Positions 53,537-64,000 of a stretch of DNA of 64,000 bases are shown one piece after another. Position 1 is the first letter of the stretch. Each line of letters opens with the position of its first letter. The notes below the pieces were generated by a model, which worked only from the letters and a program-made list of their open reading frames with translations, had not been told where the DNA came from and made no database searches. The DNA comes from Chrysopilus asiliformis (lineage: Eukaryota; Arthropoda; Insecta; Diptera; Rhagionidae), in NCBI GenBank assembly GCA_964034945.1, contig OZ035960.1, positions 102,354,733 through 102,418,732 of the forward strand, given 5' to 3'. The position numbers and the translations under genes are program-made.

Positions 53537-54148
53537 ATGTATAAAGAATATTTAAATTGTTTGTTTTTGCCTATATTTTCAATTTTGACAAGGGACAAAA
53601 TTATTAAAAATTTGACAGGAGCCACTGACGTCAGGAAAAGCGAACTAAGGGCTCTTCGATCATTTCTTTCCGAACTGGAGGTGCATGGCGGGTATGGTCT
53701 TCAGCGTGCCTTTGTTAATTTGTGGAAAATTATTTATATTGCAATGCGCACGTCTGAAGACCAGCACGCAGCCTACGATTTTGGTACCTTGATATTTTCC
53801 TTTTCGGACCATTCAACGCAGGTTGCTTTTTTGAAGGCTTTCATGATAGCAACCTGTGATGAATGGTCGGAAATGGAAAATACCAATAGCAGAAAAATCA
53901 GGGAATTGATGGTCGAGTTGCTTGCGAGGATGTTCTACACGTTACGGGAGCAACAATGGCGTCGGCAATTGATTGAACAGCTCACCGTAGCAGTGGAGGA
54001 CATCCTTGCGAGCAACAAGATGAGCTCGAGTTTGGCTAATCTTTTCGGTTTGATATATATGGATGAGTTGGCCACAATGTGCCGCGGCAATATTCGTGGT
54101 AAGGATTTTGTGGCCATACTCAAACCATTTAAATTTCTTATGTCATAA
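53537..54148 (+). CDS. Nop52/RRP1-like protein, short paralogue (unit D)
   Basis: Intact 203-codon copy. It carries T30, L37 and H50 like unit B, but H92 and C182 like unit A, so the coding sequence itself is a mosaic of the other copies. No silent difference from any other copy was found. The leader, hairpins and domain layout are unchanged. Confidence 0.72.
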   Translation: MYKEYLNCLFLPIFSILTRDKIIKNLTGATDVRKSELRALRSFLSELEVHGGYGLQRAFVNLWKIIYIAMRTSEDQHAAYDFGTLIFSFSDHSTQVAFLKAFMIATCDEWSEMENTNSRKIRELMVELLARMFYTLREQQWRRQLIEQLTVAVEDILASNKMSSSLANLFGLIYMDELATMCRGNIRGKDFVAILKPFKFLMS

Positions 54149-54454
54149 AATTCGCAGTAACGGTAACGGTAACGGTTTTAGTACTTAAGTCAAAATTTTT
54201 CATTCAAGTTTAGACTCTGGACAGAGGCCAGAGGGGGGGTAAATGGGGAATTGTGGTTTGTAATAAATATTTACAAACCATTATTCTCAATTCCTACTCT
54301 TAACCTCCGAGTGGTACCCCCTGGAAACCTAGATTAGTTTCGAAATCGGGACTAATCTAGGGCTAATAAGAGAGGAAGAAACTTTATATATTTTCAGGTT
54401 GCCAACAGCCATTGTCTGCACAAAAAATCGTTAATTTTCAAAAATAGTCAAAAT

Positions 54455-55395
54455 TTTCAGATATTAATGCCAATATCTCGAGAACGAATAAAGATAACGA
54501 CTAACTGTAAAAAGGAAATGGTAGGGACTATTGTTACCCTTAATTTACCTCTTATATACCACTACGAAAAAACGGCTAGTTTTAAAGAAAATCGAGTAAT
54601 TTCGTTAATTTTGGTTTTTCATGATTTACTCCGAAACTAAGCATTTTTCGATAGTCTTACATATGACAAAAGTTGAAGATAACCAAATTTGCTACACTTT
54701 TGTCTTGAACTTGAATTCTGTATCTCGAACCGTTATCGAGATATAGCGGATTTAGCACAAATCTTAGATCTGAAAACGCAAAAAAACTAAATCACGGCAT
54801 ATCTCGATAACGGTTTGAGATACTGAGTTTCAGTAAAAGGCAGAATTGTAGGAAATGTTATTGTCTTCAACTTTGGTCATACATAAGACTATCGAAAAAT
54901 GTGCGGTTTCGGAGTAAATCGCGAAAAACAAAAATTACCGAAAAGGTTTTTTTTCTGTCGAGAATTTTAGTTTTTCGCCATTTCCTCGAAAACTAACAGT
55001 TCTTTCGTAGTGACATGTAAGAGAGAAATTAAAGGTAATAATAGTCCCCAAAATTTCCTTTTTACAGATAGTCTTTATCTTTATTCGTTTTCGAGATATT
55101 GACATTAATATCTGAAAATTTTGATTATTTGAGTTCCGTGATTTTGGTTTTTCATGATTTACTCCGAAACTAAGCATTTTTCGATAGTCTTACATATGAC
55201 CAAAGTTGAAGATAACCAAATTTGCTACACTTTTGTCTTGAACTTGAATTCTGTATCTCGAACCGTTATCGAGATATAGCGGATTTAGCACAAATCTTAG
55301 ATCTGAAAACGCAAAAAAACTAAATCACGGCATATCTCGATAACCGTTTGAGATACTGAGTTTCAGTAAAAGGAACAATTGTAGGAAATGTTATT
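54455..55395. repeat. Imperfect palindromes, second one cut short (unit D)
   Basis: The first palindrome is complete. The second stops at GGAAATGTTATT, exactly where the Harbinger-like MITE begins; the remaining 260 bp present in A and B are missing. Confidence 0.7.
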
Positions 55396-56076
55396 CGGCC
55401 CGATTCCAGAATCCGTCGTAGCTTTATTACGAAGAACTAACTACGTTACGAATACGAAGAAATCAGTATTCCACGATCCGAACGGAATTGAACTTAGTGG
55501 TGCCTGATTAAAATCTAATTTCGAAAAATGAATGTCTTTGTAAAAAGGTCCCTATGCAAAACTCATAAGGAATAGATTTCTGACATGGAATAGTTTCGTG
55601 AAAAATGTCACTTTCTTGACTTAAAACGAAAATTGTTGTTAATAATGGATTCTGCAGCGTTTGCAATTTTGTGTCTGGAAGAAGATTTATCGAAGTGAAG
55701 GACTTTAATAGTGGAACTAAAACGACAACAAATAACGGATACTTAGGAATACTCACATTGCTCTTTTTTCTAAAATATTTCCTCTTAATGTGTTAAAAGT
55801 TACACTAATACTAAATAAACAAATAAAAATGTTAAAATTGCTTTTTGTTGTACAATTCAGGCCATATATTGAGCTAAAATCATAAGAAAATGAAGTTACG
55901 AAGCAAAAATTTTTCGTAGGTTTAGCTGTCAAAAGATCGATTGCGTCGGATTCTATGATACCAGATATTCCGATTCGTAATGTTTTCGAAATTAATTTAA
56001 TTCCTTCGGATCGTGGAATACCATCTTCACGAATTCTCCGAAAATCGTAGCTACGACGGATCCTGGAATAGGGCCG
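55396..56076. mobile_element. 681-bp Harbinger-like MITE with adjacent deletion (unit D)
   Basis: Same element and same right flank (ATTGATTTTAGC) as in unit C, but the left flank is a different ATT, about 260 bp upstream in the ancestral order. The element itself is unchanged in length. A reading frame near its middle, MDSAAFAILCLEEDLSK, matches the relic in C with T8I. Confidence 0.7.
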
Positions 56077-56577
56077 ATTGATTTTAGCAATTTTCTTGCG
56101 AACTAACGGTACTTTCATAGTGGTTTCCTCGACTACCAAAAGCGCTAGAACTTCAGGACCTAGCGTGTTTGAAAGAGGTTGGACCAAAACTCAACCCCGC
56201 ATCATTAGCTGAAAAAGTCAAAAATGGCGTTTGGTACACGATAAGAATCAAGGGACGAAATGTCAAATTTAATTCCTTATTATTTATCTGAAAGGACACG
56301 AAACGTTATGGTAACGTAACGAAATAACGATTTTCCGGTTTTTTCTTCAACATTGCGTTATAACGTTATAGAAATATAATTACATTACAATAATGAAAAA
56401 CGTAATGAAAAACGTACCGATTTATTTTTTTTTTTGCTTTATTTTATTTTTTATTATTTTTTTGTGAAAAGTTCATCAATTATAACCCCACAGACCTACC
56501 ACCAGCATAAAATATAATTTAAAATATTGGCGTAGTATTTTTAATCATATATATTATAATTTTGTTAAACTTTGATT
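56077..56577. other. Non-coding and deletion junction (unit D)
   Basis: Same sequence as 40040-40541, including the ATCATATATATTATAATTTT deletion junction and the TE2 target site AAACTTTGATT (56567-56577). Confidence 0.7.
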
Positions 56578-56868
56578 GGTGATCAGGCGTCTGTTGCGGG
56601 GGGGAATAGGTTGGCAGCTTGCTGTCGGCCCCGTAACCTGTAACAGCATCGAAGTCCTTCATCACTGTTCCGGTCATGTTTCGGGCAGTGGGGAGGGGAT
56701 CGATGGTTGTAGCAGAGGGTCAACCCTGTTACGATTCGCAAGTGTACGCATTGCCTCCTCGTGGCGATCACTGGTAACTAGTTATTCTAGGCTAAAATGC
56801 GACGCTAAAGGAGAAACCCTTGACAAAAAACCCCAATCCAAGGTGGAACAGCATATGCCGATGGATGA

Positions 56869-58641
56869 ATGGCTAGTGGGATACTAGTCACGAATATGCG
56901 AACTCTGGATACCTGGCGCCCTCCAGTTTCAAGCAGCCTTACACCTGTAAAGGAGCTCTGCAGGTGCGGACATTCTTTCTCCAATACTCGTGGGACCAAA
57001 ATAGAACCATCAACTTCTGCGGAGAAGGACCCCTCCCTAATAGGGTCCACGGAGAAGGATCTCTCCGCAAAAAGATCCAATCCAAAAGAGACCGGATCTC
57101 TCAAAAAGCCGGAAAAACCACCCCTAGGAACTGTTTCTGGGAAACCCGCGGCGGGTGCCACTAGGTCTTTGGCCACCAAACCTGGATCTGGTGCGCTTGT
57201 CGGGGCAACTCGGAAACAAGGTCCCAAAAAACCGTTGGTGTCGGAAGGCGGCGCAAGAGCTTTGGTCACCAAGCCTGGCTCAAGCAAAACCGGAGACACG
57301 ATAAAAGCGCTAAACGCGCCCAAAAATGCGCTAAAGGCGCCCAAAAATGCGCTAAACGCGCCCAAAGAAGCGCTTAGTGCGCCAAATACAGCGCGACATC
57401 AACCGCCGTCAAATGCGCTAAACGCGCCGTCGAAAGCGCTCAACGCGCCGACCACTTCGAAGGAAACCGGTTGCGCAGCCTCAAGCTCGCAACAAACGTC
57501 CTCCTTCGGGAAAGCATATCGCCGTAGAAGGGCGGCTTTCAGGGTAATGGCTAGACTGGGACAGATACCTGAACAGAAACGGACTGCCCATGACAAGAAA
57601 CAGCTGGAGTGGGCCGAATCGGTCCTCTCCGAGACAACGGCTAATTCGGGTAGCAACCCCGCGTCGAAAAGACCGAGGTCTACTGACGAAGCGCCTATGG
57701 ACGGAACCGACCCGAAGAGGGCCAAGACACAGCCACTCTCCCAAAAGAAGCAGTTCAGCGAGCTTCTGAAAGATCAGCTGGTGATGGCAGTCGTGGACAA
57801 AAGTCACGATGACGGCACTATCTCCATCGCCCAATGGAGGAAAGTTGAGGTTGCGCTGGCCACAAACTTCCTCGAGATTCTCAGGGAAAACCCTGGGCCC
57901 GTCCCCACATGTCGCGATGGTGGTTATCACCAAGGACATGTCAAATTAGTAGCTTGTGCAGATCCCAGATCAGCCGAACTACTACGGACAGCTGTCTCCA
58001 AACTCGGGGAGGTCTGGCCGGGCGCGGATCTGGAAGTCGTTGCTAGGGATGAGATCCCGAGCAGACCAAGGACACGCGCTTGGATCCCTGTTGAACCTTC
58101 CGATCCAACCACAATTTTGGAGATTGTGAAGGTCAGCAACCCTTCTCTGCCAACCCACAACTGGAAGGTAGCAAAGCTGGAAGAGCCAAGGGGTGACTCT
58201 CGGGTAGCCACTATTGTGGTGAACAAGGAGTCCTTGGATCCTCTAGCGGAAACCGGAGGGGTGATCAGTTATGGCTTCGGCTCGATCACTCTGAAGGTCT
58301 ACCAGAAGGACAAGGAGGAGGCAGAGAAGACCTGTCCGACAATGCCCGAAACAGCAGAGACGGAAACGGCTGCTGATACTTTGAGAATGCCAGCAGAGAC
58401 GGAAACGGCTGCTGACACTTTGATAAGGTCAGCAGAGACGGAAACGGCTGCTGACACTTTGAGCCTCAACTCTTTCCAGCTGGAAGATGGCTATCAGTCA
58501 TCGAGCTCGGGAATGGCTGAGGAACTCAGAGGTCTTCTTCTGCTCGAGTCGGAGTCAGACACCAACACAACTATGGTGGAGGTATCTGGGGCCAGTAGTT
58601 CTAATGCTGCGGCTGCTACAGATAAATCTCCACCATTCTAA
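56869..58641 (+). CDS. TE2 ORF1 (gag-like), intact (unit D)
   Basis: Continuous 590-codon frame. The N-terminal half is rich in Pro/Ala/Lys/Ser with KALNAPKN-type repeats (fewer than in unit C; 39 bp lost). A basic middle follows (RRRRAAFRVMARLGQIPEQK), then the half shared with TE1 (ISIAQWRKVEVALATNF, SKLGEVWPGADLEV, YGFGSITLKVYQ) and three AETETAADTL repeats. No CCHC knuckle was seen, unlike many I-group gag proteins. A 6-bp deletion removes two Glu codons near the end relative to C. Confidence 0.88.
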   Translation: MASGILVTNMRTLDTWRPPVSSSLTPVKELCRCGHSFSNTRGTKIEPSTSAEKDPSLIGSTEKDLSAKRSNPKETGSLKKPEKPPLGTVSGKPAAGATRSLATKPGSGALVGATRKQGPKKPLVSEGGARALVTKPGSSKTGDTIKALNAPKNALKAPKNALNAPKEALSAPNTARHQPPSNALNAPSKALNAPTTSKETGCAASSSQQTSSFGKAYRRRRAAFRVMARLGQIPEQKRTAHDKKQLEWAESVLSETTANSGSNPASKRPRSTDEAPMDGTDPKRAKTQPLSQKKQFSELLKDQLVMAVVDKSHDDGTISIAQWRKVEVALATNFLEILRENPGPVPTCRDGGYHQGHVKLVACADPRSAELLRTAVSKLGEVWPGADLEVVARDEIPSRPRTRAWIPVEPSDPTTILEIVKVSNPSLPTHNWKVAKLEEPRGDSRVATIVVNKESLDPLAETGGVISYGFGSITLKVYQKDKEEAEKTCPTMPETAETETAADTLRMPAETETAADTLIRSAETETAADTLSLNSFQLEDGYQSSSSGMAEELRGLLLLESESDTNTTMVEVSGASSSNAAAATDKSPPF

Positions 58642-61600
58642 AATGGCATCCGCCTCCTTACTTCTCCGACTGACTACAGGAGGAGAAGACATCGTGTTGA
58701 TCCAGGAACCATGGGTGGCAAGGAACATGGTTTGTGGACTCAACTCACCGGGCTATAAGCTCATATACGATAGGAATAAAGGTAATCCAAGAGCTTGCTT
58801 ATTGGTAAAACATAACCTTAACGCATTTCTACTCCCAACTTACAGCGACAGAGATATGGTTACGATCAAGCTGGAGCTAGCCTCGACCAGCTTCTGGCTA
58901 ACTTCGACCTATCTCGCCCACGACCAGGAAGGACCCCTGCCACCGGATAATCTGGGGAGGCTTGTCGCCGACGCTGGTCTACATAAAACCGGGCTTCTTA
59001 TCGGAGGTGATGTTAACGCGCATCACATAGTCTGGGGAAGTACGGACATAAACGACAGAGGTGAGTCACTTTTTGAATATATTCTAAGTACTAACCTAAA
59101 CATCTGTAACGTTGGCAATGAAGCCACCTTCGTTACTACTAACAGACAAGAGGTTCTAGATATTACCTTAGTCTCTGACTCTATCTCCTGCATGGTCAAG
59201 GACTGGAGGGTTTTGAAGGAACACTCTTTCTCAGATCATAGATATATTCAATTCGGCCTCGACATACAACCCCCAACCCCTCCGATTTTTAGGAATCGAA
59301 GAAGGACAAACTGGGGCTTGTATAGAGACACGTTTAACAGACTGCTGCCTATGGGCACTCCTAAACCCCCCACCACGGCTCAGGATGTGGATTCTATGGT
59401 GGAGGACCTAACCAAGGCATTTAATGGAGCAATGGACCTATCCTGCCCGGAGAGTAAGCCAAGGGGCAAAAAAAGACCGCCATGGTGGTCCCCGGAGCTT
59501 ATGACTCTCAGAAAGGAAAGTCGTAGGCTCTTCAACAAAGCGAAAAGTACCAGACTGCAACAGGATTGGGACTCTTATAAAGGGATGTTGAGAACCCTGA
59601 AAAAAGAGGTGAGGAAAGCCCAGCGTAAGTCCTGGGAACTCTTCTGTGGTAAAATAGAAGAGTGCTCTGAAGCAGCTAGGCTTCGGAAAATCCTCTCAAC
59701 CACTCCTAATATGCCCAGCTATCTAAAAAAAGCTGACGAAACATGGACATGTTCTAGCCTGGAAACCCTAGAACTCTTAATGGATACCCATTTCCCGGGA
59801 TGCTCTAAGGACTCACCAGGAAGGGAGATTCCGATAAATAGAGAGGAGAACAGGCTTCATAGCAAACTCCTCGACAAAACAAAAATTACTTGGGCAATTA
59901 AGAGTTTTAAACCGTTTAAGTCACCCGGACCGGACGGTATAATACCAGCTGAAATTCAGAAAGTTTCAGACTTAGCCCTCCCCTGGCTCGAAACAATTTT
60001 CCAAGCCTGCATTACCCTAGTCTATATTCCCTTAAAATGGACAGAGGTCAACGTCGTTTTTATCCCCAAGGCAGGGAAAAACACACATAGCTCACCTAAG
60101 GATCTCAGACCGATCAGCCTCTCGTCTTTTCTTCTGAAGACACTAGAAAGATTGTCATATACGTCAAAAAATTGACCCAAATAAGTTATCTACATCTCAA
60201 CACGCATACTGCAAGGGCAAGTCCGTGGAGACAGCTATGCATACTCTGGTTCACACAATAGAAAAATCACTGGACCTCAAGGAATATACAATGGTTACCT
60301 TTCTAGATATTGAAGGAGCCTTTAACAATGTCGCACCCGGGGCTATCATGGGAGCATTACAGTATCTTGGTGTAGAGGCTCCTATAGGCGAACTGATAAA
60401 TCTAATGCTAACAGGCAGGATTATCAATTCAAAGCTGGGGAACTCATCTGCAAGAAGATATGTAAAGAGAGGAACCCCACAAGGGGGAGTACTCTCCCCA
60501 CTTCTTTGGATACTAGCAATTAACGAATTGCTTCAAATCCTGGAAGCGGAGGGCTGCAAAGTGGTAGCTTACGCGGACGACGTTGCTATAGCTTTTTCAG
60601 GAAAGTATCCTACAACATTGAAAGAGCTAACTCAGAACGCTCTCTATAAACTATCTACCTGGACAAACAAATGCGGTTTAGCGGTTAATCCGCTGAAAAC
60701 CGAAATAGTCCTCTTCACCAGGAAATATAAAATTCCTCAAATCGACCCACCCTCCATAAATGGTACCAGCCTAGTCTGGACAGACAGGGCCAAATACCTG
60801 GGTATTATTCTAGATAGGAAGCTAGACTGGAAATTGAATACTCAGGAAAGGGTTAAAAAAGCCTCAGTGGCTCTCTACTCGTGCAAACGAGCCATTGGAT
60901 CAAAATGGGGAATGAAACCATACATGGTTCACTGGCTCTACACGTCCGTTATCAGACCCATACTCATGTATGGGGTAATTGTCTGGAGGACAGCTTTAGA
61001 TAAAGCCGTACACCGAGGTTTGCTAGGGAAAATACAAAGAATGGCGTCAGTGTGCATAAGCGGAGCATTGAGAACGACTCCCACGAAGGCACTGGAAACC
61101 CTTCTACATTTGGTTCCCCTAGACCTATACGGCAAGCAGATGGCGGCACGCGCAGCCATAAGACTAAAAGCCTCATTAACATGGTATAGTACTGAAAAAG
61201 GGCATTCCAGTATTCTTAAGAATTTTCAGGAAGTCCCGAGAAATATAGATTATACTATATCCAAACCGTTCTTTGAAAGGAACTTCACCACTATCATCCC
61301 TTCCAGGCAACAATGGGAGGATGGTACTATACAAAACTGCAACACAGTACACTTTTACACAGATGGATCCAAATTGGATGGGAGAGTGGGCAGGGGGATC
61401 TACTCTGGTCATTTAAAGATCAGTCAATGCCTCCGCCTACCGGATCACTGTAGCGTATTTCAGGCCGAAATGATGGCAATCAAAGACGTCACAGAGTGGC
61501 TCAAAAATAATGTTGTATCATCTAGAGATATTAGCATTTTTACTGACAGCCAAGCGGCAATAAAATCCCTAGAATCTATCGCACTCACATCAAAGGTGGC

Positions 61601-62192
61601 ACGGGAGTGTAAGGCATCTCTCAATGAGATGTCGGAATACTTCAATATCAACATCGTTTGGGTGCCAGGACATAGTGACATAGATGAGAACGAGAAAGCG
61701 GACGAACTTGCTAGGAGAGGCACGATTGCGCCAACTCTACCTGCAAAAGAGAGTATAGGCATACCTCTGGCAACGTGCAAACTCATACTAAGTTCTGAAA
61801 CGCTAAACAATGCAAACCAGAGATGGACACGGGAGAGAACGTGTACCGTCACCAAATGTATCTGGCCTAAGCTAGACAAAAAACGCTCCAGTAGACTCCT
61901 CTCACTACAAAGAAATGCGATCAGCACGGTAGTGGGAATAATAACAGGGCACTGCCTAATAGGCAGACATGCCGACAGGCTCGGAGCTCCCTCAAACGAC
62001 TTTTGTAGAAGCTGTGGGGATGTGGACGAAGAGGAGTCGACAACTCATCTTCTCTGTCATTGCCCAGCACTAGCTCAACGCAGAAGAACTCATTTGGGTA
62101 GTTTCTTCTTAAACGATCTAGAAGACCTAAGCGCCACAAGCGTTGCAGATCTACTCCGCTTCATCAGAAGCTCCAAATGGTTCGAGGTATAG
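58604..62192 (+). pseudogene. TE2 ORF2, frameshifted by an 8-bp deletion (unit D)
   Basis: The frame from ATG 58604 ends at TGA 60173-60175, because 8 bp are missing at about 60154 within the RT domain (ATTGTCATATACG for ATTGTTAGATACTCATATACG in C). The remaining RT, RNase H and knuckle continue in another frame to 62192. Also changed: the conserved DGNEKADELA motif of RNase H reads DENEKADELA, and VWWTALDK reads VWRTALDK. The enzyme is dead in this copy. Confidence 0.9.
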
Positions 62193-62301
62193 AGAAATGG
62201 ATCGTCAAGATTCGCGTGGTATCACAATGGGCCATTTCTGGCCTAAGTGTGCCTTTTTGGCAGCCACTCTAACCTAACCTAACCTAACCTAAACTTTGAT
62301 T

Positions 62302-62661
62302 TTTTTTATTAACAAATATCAAATTTTTGTGTTGCTGCATTAAATTTGGAGAAATTCTCACCCCAAAAAGAAGGGGGCCCAAAAAACCGCCCAAAAAACC
62401 GCCTTCTAAAGTAGGCCTTCAAACTTTTAACCTTTAAACAACCCTCTAAAGAAGGTCTTGAAATTTTAGGTCCCCAAATAGGCGTATTTGAATTACTTAA
62501 TCGAAAAAGAAATTTAACAAGAGTTTTAATTTTTAGGGGTCTCCGCAAAAAGTTTCCAAAAAAACGGTGTCAAAATTTGTAGGTACGCCACTGTCTCAAT
62601 AAAATTGGAATTTTGCACCAAATGAGTTGTTAATCAATTAAAAAAATAAGAAAATTAGCTG
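62302..62661. other. Non-coding, right flank of deletion (unit D)
   Basis: Matches 46313-46675 in C and 13090-13450 in A; no gene seen. Confidence 0.5.
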
Positions 62662-62671
62662 GAAATTATAG

Positions 62672-63248
62672 ACATCTATTTCATACGCATGGCAATTTTG
62701 CAGGACAGGCACATGATAGATTTAACAAAATCTGAAGCGGACATACCATGACGAGCTTTAAGCCTAAACCACAATTACGCGTGCGTGCGTGCGGCACCCA
62801 CGCGGTGAAAGTAAAAACTACGCATTTATATGAGTAAATGAATAATTGCGCGTTGCTCAGACGCGTTGCCGCGTCCGTGCCGCGTAGAGTAGGCTCAGTC
62901 TCTACTTTTAGACGCGGTGACAACTATTAGATGCCAGAACTAAATAATGCCGCACGCACTCACGCGTAATTGTGGTTTAGGCTTTATTTTTTAAAAGGAA
63001 GGTCTCAGTTGAAAAATAACTAGCCAATAGTCTATTAGTAGAGAGGCGTGCTCTTTGTTGGTTATTAATTTTTCAATTGGGATGTTCTTTTTAAAAAAAG
63101 AAGCTCGTTATAGTTTTACGATATTTCAAAAACTATTAATTTTAAAAATAGCAAAGCAACGGCTTTATAATTTTTTCATTAAAAACCTACTGTTTTTAAT
63201 TGACCTGCAAGCAGCATGGCAAAACTTGCCCTGCGTATGAAATAGACA
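62672..63248. mobile_element. hAT-like MITE with nested MITE (unit D)
   Basis: Counterpart of 28450-29026 with GAAATTATAG flanks (62662-62671, 63249-63258), not disturbed by TE3. Confidence 0.7.
62761..62983. mobile_element. 223-bp nested MITE, TTA target site (unit D)
   Basis: Same element and position as in B and C. Confidence 0.8.
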
Positions 63249-63258
63249 GAAATTATAG

Positions 63259-64000
63259 TTAGATAAAAACTTTATTGTTACCGAGATAATAAGATCAAAA
63301 ATAGTACAAGATTGTAATTGTGTATCTACTAGTGTAGAAATAGCAGAAACTAATATATTCGTTTTTGCAAGAATTTTATTCTAGCTATGGTAAAGAATTG
63401 AAAAACATTAAATCTACGAAAGAAAATAAAAACAAGCCACTCTAGTTCTTGTAATTTTATGCTGATACAGATTTACCAACACAGTTTTTAGTTTAAATTT
63501 AAATTCTCTATTTAAGACAATTTATTCAATAAATTCTATTTGCAATACTAGATCCAAATTCGTTATTATCAGCTTGTTAAAAACCAGCTGCTATTTTATG
63601 TAAATGATAAAACGGTTTTTAGGATGTTCACAAACCTGTGATTAAAGAATTCATAAAAAATCAGTTTTTAACCTTAAAATACGATGAAACATTTCATAAT
63701 TTTTCTGAAATTAAAATGTACCTTGCTTATACTCAGATGTAACAAAAATACTTGCGCCTAGAAATAATTCTCCATAAATTATTTACCATTTTAAAACCTG
63801 GGCATACACCGCTACAGTAAAACAAATGCCCAATTGTACTAAAATTCTACAATTTTTATTAACATTACAATTTTTATACAGTTTTGTGTTTAGAGCCATT
63901 AATTCGAAATATTGCTTGTATATTTCCAAAAATGGCCTCCTGCTTACCCTCCTAGATCTGGGTCTGAAATATTTTTAAGAAAAAAATAGACGAAAATGAA
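63259..64000. other. AT-rich non-coding (unit D), cut by window end
   Basis: Counterpart of 13812-14540 in A with the 22-bp stretch shared with B and C. No gene seen. Confidence 0.5.

Larger units (their letters stand above)
56578..62290 (+). mobile_element. TE2: LOA/I-group LINE, 5.71 kb, full-length (unit D)
   Basis: Same insertion site and target duplication (right copy 62291-62301) as in unit C, so both derive from one insertion. The tail has one more AACCT repeat than in C. Confidence 0.9.
52073..64000. repeat. Segmental repeat unit D (incomplete at window end)
   Basis: Fourth unit, joined directly to C without TE1. It keeps the RRP1-like gene, has the same zinc-finger deletion, Harbinger-like MITE and TE2 as C, and lacks TE3. 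The window stops within the AT-rich tail. Confidence 0.92.

Overview
The window looks like repeat-rich nuclear DNA of an insect, most probably a fly. It is AT-rich, has spliced exons with GT/AG borders, a C2H2 zinc-finger gene with Asn/Gln-rich low complexity, several non-LTR retrotransposons with RNase H, a mariner derivative and many MITEs. No bacterial, organellar, tRNA, rRNA or CRISPR signal was seen. The species cannot be named from the sequence alone.

Layout. The window is four head-to-tail copies of one large segmental unit: A (1724-16029), B (16030-31267), C (36302-52072) and D (52073 to beyond the window end). Each unit starts with about 1.4 kb of non-coding DNA, then a short intact single-exon gene of 202-203 codons that I recognise as a Nop52/RRP1-like (ribosomal RNA processing protein 1 family) paralogue. 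Next come imperfect palindromes. In A and B these are followed by a row of MITEs and the last three exons of a C2H2 zinc-finger gene. In C and D a deletion removes the MITE row and the zinc-finger exons, and a 5.7 kb LINE (TE2) sits a few bases from the deletion junction. A shared AT-rich 3' region with foldback elements closes each unit. A second LINE (TE1) lies at the unit border before A (only its 3' end is in the window) and before C (31280-36301), but not before B or D.

History read from the sequence. The TE1 positions and the RRP1-like region pair A with C and B with D. The deletion plus TE2 pair C with D. A 223-bp MITE is present in B, C and D but not A. The array is therefore a mosaic made by block duplication plus exchange or conversion. 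Later insertions hit single units: a 621-bp MITE breaks the zinc-finger exon of B, and a 5'-truncated CR1/Jockey-group LINE (TE3) lies in C. The two TE2 copies carry complementary lesions: C has broken ORF1 and intact ORF2, D has intact ORF1 and broken ORF2.

Most notable: between units all seven variable sites in the RRP1-like coding sequence change the protein, whereas all eight differences in the zinc-finger coding exons of A and B are silent. The most interesting candidate here is the amplified, truncated RRP1-like gene family. Because the units are so alike, haplotype duplication or assembly collapse/expansion must be kept in mind.
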